A stretch of DNA of 64,000 bases from Syngnathus acus (Eukaryota; Chordata; Actinopteri; Syngnathiformes; Syngnathidae): positions 2,233,001 through 2,297,000 of the forward strand of contig NC_051104.1 in the NCBI RefSeq assembly GCF_901709675.1. The letters run 5' to 3'. Below the pieces are notes generated by a model, which saw only the letters and a list, made by a program, of their open reading frames with translations, searched no databases and was not told the origin of the DNA. Shown in pieces: positions 24,401-36,469 of the stretch; within the stretch, counting starts at the first letter, position 1; each line of letters starts with the position of its first letter. The position numbers and the translations under genes were made by a program.

Positions 24401-24599
24401 AAAACGTGGATTTATAAAAATGTGCACACTTCAGTGTAAAAAAAAAAAGTTGCGCCAAGTAAGTGGATGCAGAAGGCGGTGGGAAGACGGGAAGGGGGTA
24501 CGAAAAAAAGGGGAGGAGGAGGATGGCTGTGTGGAGTTGAAGGAGGGAGGAGTCAAGCGGGGGAACGAGCAGCTGGAGTTCCACACTTCGTCCTCTCTT

Positions 24600-24990
24600 C
24601 TGGAAAAAAAGGCGCACTCAACGCAACAGCACCAGAGTGACGCGCCGCACACACTCTCCTTTCTCTTTTTGGGGGGGGGGGTGTCCGCACACTTTTAGTG
24701 GCGGGCTGCACTGGACGCTTGTTTGTCCGACGGCCCTTGAAGGCAGCAAAGACGCCCAAAGAAGAAGAAGCCACGAAAGGAGTAGAAGAAGAAGGAGGAG
24801 AAGAAGAAAAAGAACAAGGAGGAGAAGAGGAGGACCAACTCTGGCCGCGCTGTTTGGAAGTTGCAGCGTGGAAAAGGGAGAAGAAAAACAAGGAGGAGGA
24901 GGAGAAGAAGAAGAGTTCCTCCAAAGGCGCATCTGCTCCCGACCTGACAGAGAGAAACTTCGCAAAAAAGGGCCTGAAAGACACACGCAA
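24600..24990 (+). other. gli3: Candidate untranslated first exon of gli3 with long polypurine tracts
   Basis: The segment ends in a strong donor, CGCAA|GTAAGT (GT at 24991-24992), and is the most plausible upstream exon for gli3, whose start-codon exon begins with an acceptor at 36394. Vertebrate GLI3 has a noncoding first exon separated from the ATG exon by a long intron. It contains (GAA/GGA)n-rich purine tracts at about 24750-24835 and 24870-24917. A long frame through them has no ATG start and is all Glu/Lys/Gly, so I do not call it coding. The 5' end is not resolved. Confidence 0.4.
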
Positions 24991-27900
24991 GTAAGTCTGG
25001 CTGATTCCAAGCGCATTTTACGCACTAAACACACTCACGAAGCTCGCCAAAGTTGCTCTCAAAGTTGACTTGCGGGCAAACTTTGTGCGCGCTTTCGGTG
25101 CAAACTTTGGCAGCACCACTTTCAATTCATGTTGTGTGTCACAAAAGGCGAGCAAATGCGTTGGAGCTGCTACAACTTTTTGGACGCGAAAAACGCGCGC
25201 GCGCGCGCGTGCCTGCGTGAGTGAGTGTGTGTGTGTGTGAAAGAGAGAGAGAGAGTGTGTGTGTAGGGGGCATGTGTGATCATATTTCACTGTGTGTGTG
25301 TGTGTCTGACTTGTTGAAACCGTTAACAAGAAAATGCACACACGCGCGCAATGAATTTCATACATTTATGATTAGCATTAGTCTTAGTTGCATTAGTTTA
25401 TTTTGTGCGTGCGTGTGTCACGCACACGTTTATGTTTGTAGTGTGCTGAAGCATTTAAGACTCACATATCAAGATTTATTCCATAACGGTTCTGCTTATA
25501 ATTCTTATTAATTAATATGAGTTGAAGTTTGTTGCATTTTTTTTCGTGTTGTGCTTTTGCGCATCATGTTGAAACGATTAACCAGAACAGACACGCGCGC
25601 GCGCACACACAATCTATCATACACTTTTCATCATCCTTATGAATTTATTGCTATTATTAGTATTGATATTATAATTGTCAGTGGAATGTTACATATTTAA
25701 AACTTTTTAAACAAGGCCTTTGTGTGTGTGTGTGTCTTGTTTATCCAATTGTATCTCACGTTATTAATAATATTATTGGAAATATTAATATTATTGTTGT
25801 TATTAATGGCAGTTAAAACAGTTCAGACAAACGTGCATCTTTGCTTTAATTTTCTGTGTGTGAAAACATGAGCCAAAGCTCAAACACACATTCTGCACGT
25901 GTCATAGTTTCTTATAGAGGGCACTATTCAGATTACTCTAAAGTGTACTCCAGTTGATTATGACTTTGATACACAGAATAAATATTTAATTGACGCTTGC
26001 CAATTTGAATATCATGTCTATTACTTTACATATAGTCACCTAAAAAAAGTAACATTGAAAAGGAGAAATGAAAGACTTTTACATTATGTCTTAAGGCCAC
26101 CTCAGAAAAATCAAATACGTGTTACAGTCTGGTTTTTTTTCTCTGCATTCTTGTAAAAAAAAAAAAAATCAATCTTCCCAGTCCCAAAGTCATAAATGTG
26201 AAATCCCCTCATTGCATGACTCACTCGTGTGTTTATGCACAAGGGGGCAAGTTTATGTTCATTTTCTTAAGCGGGGGTTGGGGGGGGGCATGGCCACATG
26301 AAAAGCATCCACATGTGGAGATATTTTGTTTGAAAGTCGCAGCCAGCTGCTCCACATTTGATGTGCTCGCTGGCTTATCGGGTTTCCTCGTGCCAGAGTC
26401 ATCGGCACCACGCCGCACTCGTCTTTTTCACACCTGGACCATTGGCAAGAAAAACCAATGTTTTGATACTAAACCTGATTGAATCGTCTCAAGTGTTTGA
26501 TCTAAAAATCAGGCTGTTAAAATAGAAATCAATCTCGTCAAATTTAGTGTTGAAATGACGAGCTGAGCGTCATTTGGAATTTGATTTTTACATGCAGTTG
26601 CAAATTGTTTTTGTCTTCTTTATCTTTTGGGATGACTCCTGGTTGACTCATTTTAAAGTTTAGACAATATTTTGAGAGTGGCAACAAATATTAGAAGACA
26701 TTGTGTTATCAATATATAATATTTGCAATAGTTTTTTTAAAATATGTGTTCTTTACTTTATTAATATATACATATATATTTATTATTTTAAAACACGTGG
26801 AGCAGTTAACATTTCCTGTGTAAAAAAAAAAAAAAAAAAAGGCAATCTAAATGCCTAAAAATAATCAGATAAAATTTGTGCCACGGGCCAAAAATAGATA
26901 AAAAAATATTAAAGCAATCTTGGTGGCAACGTAAATATTATTGTTCAGTTCTGTATTTGTAAGTGATAAAAACGTGAAGCCTTACTAAGCCACGTAATTC
27001 CCAAGAAAAATGTTTGAGCCAGTTGTTTTATTTCAGGGCAGGCAGGAGTCAAGGTGACTATTGCGGAACAGGCGCACCCTCCCCAAAAATTCATCGTGTC
27101 GTTAGGACGCTGATAAATGCGCCGGCGCTCAAGATGCAAAGCTTCTTTTTTTTCTCCCCAACGCCGACATCATACCAATAATGCCGATAGCGTTTATCTC
27201 AACTTGAAAAGTCCAAATTATGCAGAGTTTGTGCTCGCTCCCTCCCAACACTGCCCCCCCCCCCCCTCGTGCCCCGCTGCCCCCGCAGAATGGAGCCTGT
27301 CATGTTAATGCGATGAGGTGACATTCTATTAGCTTCTTGAGCTATGGCCTCTCCTCTTACACACACACACGCACACACGCACACACACGAGTAGCGCGAG
27401 TGCGTATCAGGCGAGAGGCGCTAATGTGCCCTGTTGTGTTGCTAATGCGTGCGTTGTGAGAAGGAAGTTGACTTTCCTTTCCGAGATAATTGTGCGCTTG
27501 TCGTGGCTTGTTTGTTGTTTGTCGCAATAACCCACGGCGCCTCCAGTTGCTCTTAATCGGCATTTTATGTTTGCAAGCCTGCAGTAGCATAAAAATCATT
27601 TCAACTCACTGTCATGATTTTTTTTTGGTGTGCTTAAACTGCGGGTGGCTCTCCTTGCCCCAGTGTGAGGGCATCCCACCTTCAACTCGCCAAGTTGGGC
27701 CACCGCTTGGTCATGCGAGGAGGCTTCCTCTTGCTTTGAGGACGTAAAGTTGCAAAAGTGGGCGTTAGCGTACGAGCGAGCGAAGGAAGGGCGGACGCGG
27801 GAGGGTTCCTCCTCGTCGGCCCGCTAATCCCCCAGCCGACCGTCCCTTCAGGGCATGCCTCAGATCTAGTACCTCCGTGCGGACCGGCCCAGCTCTGACG

Positions 27901-30900
27901 GCCCATTTAATATGCTATGTGTCTCCCCCTCTGCAACCTCCAACCATCATTGTCCCAGAGCGGGACCCCGACCCCCCCCACCCCCGGCTTCAAGGAGCCG
28001 CTAAAGGCACCTTTCAAGCCGAGCGATGTCTTTGGATAAGGTGCACGCAGGGAGGAGGAGGCCGAGGCTCTGCCGTCATTTCAGATATAGCGGCGAGCAA
28101 ATTTAGCGGCTCTGTGACCCCTGTGACCTTTTGCTGAAGAAAACGTGTAGTTCCTAAATGGAAAAAAAAAAACAGATCAAGTCCTCACAGAGTGCACCAT
28201 AACGTTCAACACAAGTGATTCTTCCTGGGACAAAAACGGCTCCAAAGTGTTTTTATCCGAGGCCCGACTGCTTTTCAGTGTCGTCTTTCATTTTGGAGCC
28301 TCGCCGCATCTTTAAGTGGACGTGGACGAGGGGCCCATTGTCCAGGATGTCGCGGGGTTAATACCTGAAAGGAGCCCCCCCCCCCCCCCCCCCACTGAAC
28401 TGGGCCCACTTTTTCCTTGCTGTTCATTTCCGCACAGGCTGGAGAGGGTTCTTCTTGCTCTCGTATCTTGTGAAGAATGCTGACGCGGGCGGGCGAGCGG
28501 CTTCAATGGCGCCTCGTCGTCCTCAACTCAGAGAAACAAAAAAAAAAAAAACTCAACTACCGGAGCAAACTTCTGCCCCCGGCTCCCTGCGCACCCCTTT
28601 TGACAGCGCTGCATTTGAAGACTAATCGTTTTTTCTCATGCAAAGCATGCTGGTTTAAAGGGGGGGGGGGCTTGGGAAGGGGGTGTGTTTTAACAATACT
28701 CCACGGGGAGCGAGGAACACGGTTTTTGGGATGCTGGAGAAGGGGGTGCAAGGGGAGGGTACCTCGCTCCTTTGCTCTGCAGACAAAGCCCGGTTCCTTT
28801 CAGGGTTGTGGGGGGGGCTTGAGGTGGGCTGGGTGGGGGGGGGGGGCGCCAAGCTCCTTGAAAGAGAGGGAGACATTTTTAATAACAGTTTGTCATCACG
28901 CCGCCTGAACTTTACGGCGCAGTTGTGTGGGCGGCCTCGTGCTGACAGGCAAAAATGTACGAAGAAGAGGAAAACATGTGTACGTACGGCGGGGGAGGGG
29001 GGCCGGCAAAAACGGCCCCCGCTCGTCCGAGCAGTTTGCTTTTAATACAATCGTATGTCAGGATGCAGCTTTGTGGGAAGTAGATCTTATTCATGAAGAA
29101 AGGCAAAGAATTCATTCTATTCCCACTCTCACTTTCTGTTCAAAGCTTCCGTGGCCACCAACCAGGCGTCCATTTGTCAAAGGTGGCTGACCCCGCCCCC
29201 CTCCAAGCCCGCAGCCACCTGATTCCTCCTCAACTTTTGCCCCACGTGTGAGCCCAGTCATTGTCTGGACCCGGGCAGGACATTAGTCACCGCGGCCTCT
29301 GGGAGTCCAGACTTGGACCCCGAGGAGGCGGGTTGTGGTCAGGGGTGGGAGGGGGTGCGTGGGTGCGCAATCTCGAGTAATGTACGTTGCGGGTCAAACT
29401 GACCCATTTTTCCCCCCACAAAGTAAAAAGCAGGATATATGTGAAGTGAGCGTGTGTGTGTGAGAATGAGCACGAAGGGAGGTGCGGCGGGGGGTTGAGG
29501 GGGGGTAGAGAGTTGAGTGGAGTGGAGTGTGTAGCTGCACCTCGGGGCTCAGCGGTGTGTAAGCCCCTCACTAGCACCCCCCAAAGCTGCTTTCACAAAG
29601 AGATTTACATGACAGCTCTCCGCTGTCTTCGGCTGCCCTGCATGATAAGTGCACCGCTCTCCGTGTGTGTGCATGTGTGTGTGTGTGTCTTCACAAAAAT
29701 TGACCTTTCTTGTGTTTTTTTTTGTCTCTTCTCTTGCGTGTGTGTGTGTGAAGCCACGGCGCACGTTGACAAGGCATCCCGTTAGCTTTTAGAATTATTT
29801 ATAAAGCTTTTGTGTGTGTGGCGCCTCTAAGTCTCTGTCTCCTCCCATTACTGAATATGACTCTACCTGTGCGCCCCCACATTTTTTTTTTTGCGCCACC
29901 GAATGCACCCCTTGAACCCCAATCTGTATTGTGTCACGGTTATTGAGTCTTGGAAATAAACCTCCAGTTAGGGGTGCGCCAAAATTGTTTGGATGTTGAA
30001 GGTTAAAAGTTTGGGAAAGACCGGTCTTATGGCGATTTGACGTAGTTCTTTGCGCTTACGTCGCCACCTGTTGCTTTGGGGGTGCACATGCCAGCCTCAA
30101 AATGACTTTTTAATGCGAAACCAGAAAAAAGGTCTGTGCTGACTCGCCGCATATGGCGTGCGTTACCGGCTAATCTGCCGTCGCTCCCCCCACCCGCACG
30201 CACCCGGCCAGGTTTACGCCTTTGCCGGGTTTATGGTAATGTTGCTTTATTGAAACAAGCTGCCATGTGATTAGAGAACCGCATGCGACGCTGCAACAGC
30301 GCTGTCATCCCTCTGGCGGGTGCGGGTGAGGGGCGGGCAATCAATGCAAACCAGCTAACGTGGGCTAATAAGCCATTAGCGCTGCGGTCGCTGCCATTGC
30401 CGTGGCCATTTCCATACCAGGACCCGCAGGACTCGCCGCCTTGCGTCCGGGAGCGACGGCTGATTGCGCGGGTGAGCGATGAGGCCGTCGTCTTCGCCGC
30501 GCTGTCGAGACGGCCGAGCTTATTGTCCTGCGCTCAACTTCCAGTTAAGGCGCAAAGCCCCCGCACGTCTTCATTAAGACGCTCTCATCCTTCCCTTGGC
30601 TGACGTCAGCCTACGTTTGGCCGACATGCCGCAGGCAAGACGGAACTGGAAAAAATGCGGGTGTTGCAACACCCGCTGCTCTCCCAGTACTGTTCAGACT
30701 TTCCCGTCAGTGTGCATGCGTGTGCGCTTAGGTGAGGTGCAGCAAATCCTCTGAGACCCCCAGTGCGTGTGTGTGCTTGCGTGTGTGCACCCTCTGAAAG
30801 TCAGAATGGATCGAAGCGAGGTGCTGGCACGTAAAGGAAAGGGAACGAGACGTCTCCAAAGTCGGCGGGACTTCATCATGAGATCCGCGCTCGGCTTTTG

Positions 30901-33314
30901 ATGCGTGCGCACCTCTGCCGCTTCCGAGTCGCACACACACGCACAAACAAATCTAAGACAACTTCCGCCAAGTAAGTCATGTAAGTGAAGGAGTAACTTA
31001 AGACATATTGGAGTTTGGGTAACTTAAGGGGTCACTTCAAGAGAAGGCATCACGTGAGCAGGCGCCGTGACGTCACGCCAGGAATGTGGCCGCCGTCTCC
31101 CGACAGATAAAGTCAACGTGCGGCCGCAGCAAAGTCATCGCTCTCGGCACGCTCGGAATGCGTAACCCGCCTTTTACCCCCTGGAAGGTTTCCCATCCGT
31201 GCAGGAAGTACAACATTAAAGACCCCACTCGCACCCTCCCCCCTCCCCATCCATCCCCCCCCTTTCCCGCCGCATTCCTCCCGTGGCGCATCTCAGGCCG
31301 GGCCTCATCGTGCATTCTTTTACATCCCGACGTCTCGCCTTCTCAGCCGTCCGCGTGCGTTTGGGTGGGACTTCATCTCGCCGCGGCCCGACTTGGAGTC
31401 GACGACTTCATCGACTCCAATTTGCAAGCCGTTAATGGCCTTGAAATGGCGTCGCCCGGGACTAGCGCGGGACTTAATCAGAGCCAATAAAAATGGCCGC
31501 TGGGGCATCCGGCCCAGTCTTCAAGTAAACATTATGACTGGGGGGAGGGGAGGGGGTGAATCGAGGAGGCGCTTGGGAAGAGCTCATTTCTCACTTAGCC
31601 TTCCTGATGGGCTCAGCTAATAGGCCCTCGCCTGATTGTCTGCCGCCGTGATTATTGCGCATTATCCCCTCCTCGGCGCTTGTTGTCGGGCCCGCGGCCT
31701 CGGAGACCCTCGCACCGCGTCGCCATTAATCACGTCGTCGGTAACCAAAAAGATGCAGAAAGAATCATTTGGAGTCACTGAAAGCAACAAAGAAATACAT
31801 TTAGGATCAGAAGGTGATTTAAGGAGGCAATTTAAGGGCTCACGCAAGTCAAAGTCGAGCCAAGCAAAAACTTTCCCAAGGACCTTCCTTGTGTCTTAAT
31901 CTGCATTTTGCGCCACCGCAGCGCTGAATAAGCATTTCCGCGGCGCGTCAGGAAAGTGTCGCTCGCATCAAAGGCGACCGCTCAAAAATATCGAAATAAT
32001 ACTTTAATACGCTTTGGAGTCGGGGACAACACCAGCGAGGATGCCATTGTGCCGCGCTGGCTTTATTCGGGGCCTTATCTGCCGCGTAGCCGGCGCGGCA
32101 AACAGGGAAAAAAAAAAGAGGCGTTGTGTAAGCGTCGCGATTACATCGTGTGGGTTTGTTGGGCAGGAATGTAAGATGCGCTCGGGTCCCCCGGTGGCAT
32201 TGTGCCGCAAGTGGAGAGGTCGTCGGCTCGCGGGGGTAATCCTATTAGCGCCGCTCAAAGCTACTGTTTGTCCTTGACGCAAAATATAAACAGACGCCGC
32301 TCGCAATCGACACGACCGACAAATCAAAGGCCGCAAAACTTGCCGCAAACAATCACGAGTCGCTGTCCTGAAAGCACGGAAATGGATTTGATTGCGCAAT
32401 TTAAAGTCCGAAAAGTCTTCTTAGGAAAATGCAAAATGACTTTTTAGCATTAAATTGCCTTTCATTTCAAAAGTTAACTTTATCCTGGTAATATTTGCAT
32501 TTTTTTTTTTCTAGCAAGACTAAAATCCAAATTTATTGTTGATGATATTACAACTTTTGACCTCTAAATTTGTTTGCCTCCACGTGAGGTGAGCTTGGGA
32601 GGGGCCCTGCCGGTCAGGTCGGCCCAACACCTTATCCAATGCAAACACGTGCACGCCGTTCGCTTTTATTGCAAGATTGGGATAATCTTGCTGCAGGGTT
32701 TAGACGCCGCCAGCAGCCCTCCCCCTCCCTTCCTCACCCCTGTAGCCCAAGCACAATCCCCCTTGCCCCCCCCCCCCCCCCTCGCCCCTGGAGTGTTTTT
32801 AGTTGTTCCAGCTGTGCAGCAGAACCTTCATGTTGTTGGCATAGCTGTGAAATTTGCAAAAACACACCCGGGAAAACATGCGCAGGCATGCAGGGGCACC
32901 TACACACACTCTCACACACACGCACACACTCCTCCCCCTCCCCTCCCCCTTTTCACTGGCAATCTGTCCCAATCGTCTCCATCGCTTCCCTCCCCTCCGA
33001 CTTGCGGCGTCGGTGCACTCGTGATAAGACGCAGATAGCAGATCTCGGTGGTCGCTGATGTAATGATGATGAATGCTGCGCCGCCCCCAGTTGCCCCCCC
33101 TCGCCCCACCCCGCCCTCCAACAGCCCCTCACCCTCCTGCTTCAAGGGGGACGGCGGGACCCTCGACACTGAACAGTCCCCCTAATGAAATGAACACAAA
33201 TACAGCAGCTCGTATTTGCTGGGAGGGGGAGGGGAGGGGAAAGTGCGCCCAATCCAAGCCAACATCTCACCACGGAAATTGCACACATTCATTAACCCCC
33301 CCCCCCCCAATAAT

Positions 33315-33680
33315 CCATCCATCCATCCATTTTCTGTACCGCTTAGTCCCCACGGGGGTCGCGGGCGTGCCGGAGCCTATCCCAGCCGTCATCGGGCAGT
33401 AGGCGGGGGACACCTTGAACCGGTTGCCAGCCAATCGCAGGGCACACAGAGACAAACAACCATACGCACTCGCACTCACACCTAGGGACAATTTGGAGTG
33501 CTCAATCGGCCTACCAAGCATGTTTTTGGGATGTGGGAGGAAACCGGAGTGCCCGGAGAAAACCCACGCGGGCCCGGGGAGAACATGCAAACTCCACACA
33601 GGGAGGGCCGGAGGTGGAATCGAACCCACACCCTCCTAACTGTGAGGCGGACGTGCTACCCAGTGCGCCACCGAGCCGCC
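33315..33680 (-). mobile_element. tRNA-like teleost SINE with (GGAT)n tail and perfect target-site duplication
   Basis: On the minus strand the element begins GGCGGCTCGGTGGCGCACTG, has a B-box-like GGTTCGATTCC, passes through a body with TTTGCATGTTCTCC and GGTTTCCTCCCACATCCC, and ends in AAATGGATGGATGG repeats. This is a very abundant teleost dispersed repeat. It is flanked by the same 14 bases, CCCCCCCCAATAAT, at 33301-33314 and 33681-33694, marking a retroposition target-site duplication. Class (tRNA-type SINE) is inferred from the boxes; I give no family name. Confidence 0.85.
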
Positions 33681-35306
33681 CCCCCCCCAATAATACTTTC
33701 AATATTATGCCAACGGATTTTCTTGCAAAATACAATTTCCTTCCTAAACTTTTTTTCCTAAGAAAAATGACAACTTTATTCTTGCGTACGTCTTTTTTGT
33801 ACGCATTTTTTGTGTTTCGCGTGTGTGCCGGAAGTTTGTGCTGAAACCCAAAAAACGAAAGTAGACAAGAGTTTATTTTTGCTGTTCACTTTGATGTGTT
33901 GGATTTGACATTCCGCTCGCCGCCTTTTGTGCGCCGGGCGGGCGTATAATTTATGTTAAATTGATTTGCCTAATGTGCTTAAAAAATAAGGATGTTTTTT
34001 GGTGTGAATTGTAGCATTTTAAACCTGTTAAATGGCCTCGCTCTCTGCGTGGAGGGATTACGGCGCAAAATGAAGATGCAAAACAAAACATAAAATAAAA
34101 ATAACAAAAAAAGCGCGCGCGACTGCGTCTGAAGGGCGTGCCGCGAAGGTCAGCGGGATGAGGGGTGAAAAGTTCTGGCTTTTAATTGCTGCTCGGTAGC
34201 TGCCGGCACACAAAAAGCCGCTCCGACACGCTCCACTGGGCTGGACTTGGGAATGTTTGCCGGCGGAATGCCCCTCGCCGCCCCCTACAAAAGGCAAACT
34301 TGACCCTGCTATCCGCTTCATCTCCTTGCGGTGGAGCTCACCTGCGGGGGGGGGGGGGGACGTTGCAACAGTCAACACATTTTTTTTTTTTCTTAAAGCG
34401 TCACGCTTCTTTCCTTACAAGTGTGAGGAAAATTCAACATGAGGATTAATCATCAGACTGCAGGCGGAGTGGAAAGGCAGCTGGGATCGTGCGGGAATTC
34501 TCATGGGACACTTCATTAGGCACACCTGCACAAGCTAGTAAGCGCTCTTTCAAATTTCAAATCTGATTTATGGATGGTTTGAAAAAGTTTTCAACATTTT
34601 TATCCCACCAAAAAACTATATTATAGATATTGGAAAAAATAATTTCTAGGAAATAATTTCTTATAAATAAACTCTTGACTTAATCCTATGTAATGTTAAA
34701 GCATATTTTTCAGAAAAAAAAAGCTATCTTTTTTTTTTCCGAAGCCCACAATCTGACATTATTCTAACAAAGTGATGTTATTTTTCAAGCTAAAATAGGC
34801 CTTCACACCACAAACATGATCACAAAGCCAAAACAATTGCCCTCACTACTAAACAGGGCAAAGCCTGTAATGGATGATGACATGACAGGTTCTCTTACCC
34901 CCCAAAAAATACAAGAGCAATCGTTTCAAAACATTCACGTGCGGATCAAAAGGGGGCCCGCAGATAAATCCCGACGTGCTTGTTTGCAGAAGGTTGCTGC
35001 TTCTGTGCAATTCCAAAGACATGCAACCACTTGTAATCTATTATTGCACAGCACATCTTTTATTTACTTGCTCCTTTTTTTGTAGTTTCCTGGAACAACA
35101 AAACAATGCCGTACTCTTTCTTTCTTTTTCCTTCTTTTTTTTTTAATAAGTATAATTTGGTGGTGGGAAACGTGTGGCCCGCGGGTTGTTTCCCGAGTCA
35201 AGGCATCCTGGCAAAATGTATTTAGCTGCTTGACGGCGCTGCGTGTCATGTGGGAGCCATTAGACGGCGAGCTTTGTTTAATTCTGTTTTGATTGGCCGG
35301 GGAGTA

Positions 35307-35309
<3 letters not shown>

Positions 35310-35349
<40 letters not shown>
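35310..35349. repeat. (TG)n microsatellite
   Basis: About 20 uninterrupted TG units, followed by an interrupted TG-rich continuation to about 35370. Likely length-polymorphic. Confidence 0.9.
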
Positions 35350-35353
<4 letters not shown>

Positions 35354-36406
35354 ATGAGTGTGTGTGTGTTTTCGTTTCTTCTTTGTTTTTTCTTTGGCTA
35401 GTTGGCAATCGCTTACAGATGCTGCCTGGTGTTACGGGTCAGGATAGATGACATGCATGGAAAAAAAAAAAGAGTAAAACAAACAAAGCGCGCAGTGTTT
35501 GTCTGAAGTTTAGCCCTCGCTACTTCCTCCCCCACCAAGAAAAAACAAAACACTTCCCACCCCCTAGTCTGCCTGTAATAAAGCAAGCATGTTTACAGAG
35601 CGCATGGCAATTAAATGTCTCTGTTGGCTAATTAGACAGTCTCGGCGAAATCTTTCCATGGCGTCTAGCATGATAGCTAGCTAGTTTAGACAAAGCTACA
35701 TAATATGAGCTAGTTAGCTAGATAGCTTGTTCATGAATTATTGAGTTCTGTGTTGACCTGTCCTGTACTTAGCGACGTGTCAATGAAGGCGTGCGCGCGC
35801 TGCTGTCTGGCTAATAATCATAGACCTGCGTGACCTGGATGGTGTTGTGTTTGTAGACGGCCTCTAAGGTGCTGAACTGCCAGACGGCACGCTGCGGCGC
35901 GGCGCTCACTTCTAAACCCACAGACGGCATTAGCTTCAACCACCTTTTATTCTTTGAAAGAAAAATTGCCCGGCACCATCATATTCCCAATGGGGCCTTC
36001 AAACAATCCTTGTTTTTCCAGGAATGTTTTTGATTTTTTTCCCTTTTTTTTTTTTCTACTCCTACTCCGGTATATACCCTTAAGGTTTCTCCTCGCTGGC
36101 TAACACGAGCATGACTATCTGCACTCGCTTTTACTTTGTTTGTCAGATCCCAGATCTCGTCTTGTTGTGTTTGCGGCTTGTTTTTTCTTGGCAGGAAGTC
36201 GGAAGTTTAAGGTGACATACTTCTAAATAAGTTTAGATTTTTAGATAGCTAGAAAAGAATGAACCTGAGCTGCTCGTTTTCACTATTATGGATCTCTGCA
36301 TCATTGCGGAAGCTCATACTTAGTTTTGGTACAGTTTGAGTTGGAAACTGTAAAGATTGTCTTGAAAGCTTCTTGCCTTCGCCTCCCCCTCAGTTGTCCC
36401 GTCTCC

Positions 36407-36469
36407 ATGCGGTGCTGAGGAATGAGCATTCGCCATGGAAACCCAGTCCCAGGCCAGTTCCGCAGCTGA
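36407..36469 (+). promoter_or_regulatory. Two upstream ORFs at the gli3 start codon
   Basis: In the exon that begins at 36394, ATG at 36407 opens a 3-codon frame (stop 36416-36418). ATG at 36422 opens a 15-codon frame that crosses the main ATG (36435) out of frame and stops at 36467-36469. Both lie within 28 bases of the main start. Translational damping is inferred. Confidence 0.55.

Larger units (their letters stand above)
24991..36393 (+). other. gli3: Probable gli3 intron 1 (noncoding)
   Basis: No coding exon was recognised in about 11.4 kb. It holds several (CA)n/(TG)n and CG runs (25195-25260, 27357-27390, 29640-29690, 35310-35349), a run of about 19 C near 28375-28393, a poly-A run near 26823-26840, a SINE at 33315-33680, and AT-motif-bearing GC-moderate stretches (30140-30620, 31600-31745, 31920-32400) that may be regulatory. 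Confidence 0.45.

Noticed and set aside
24698-24994. Glu/Lys-rich 98-codon frame in the candidate gli3 first exon
   Set aside because: It begins at GTG, not ATG, and is open only because purine-rich codons are not stops.
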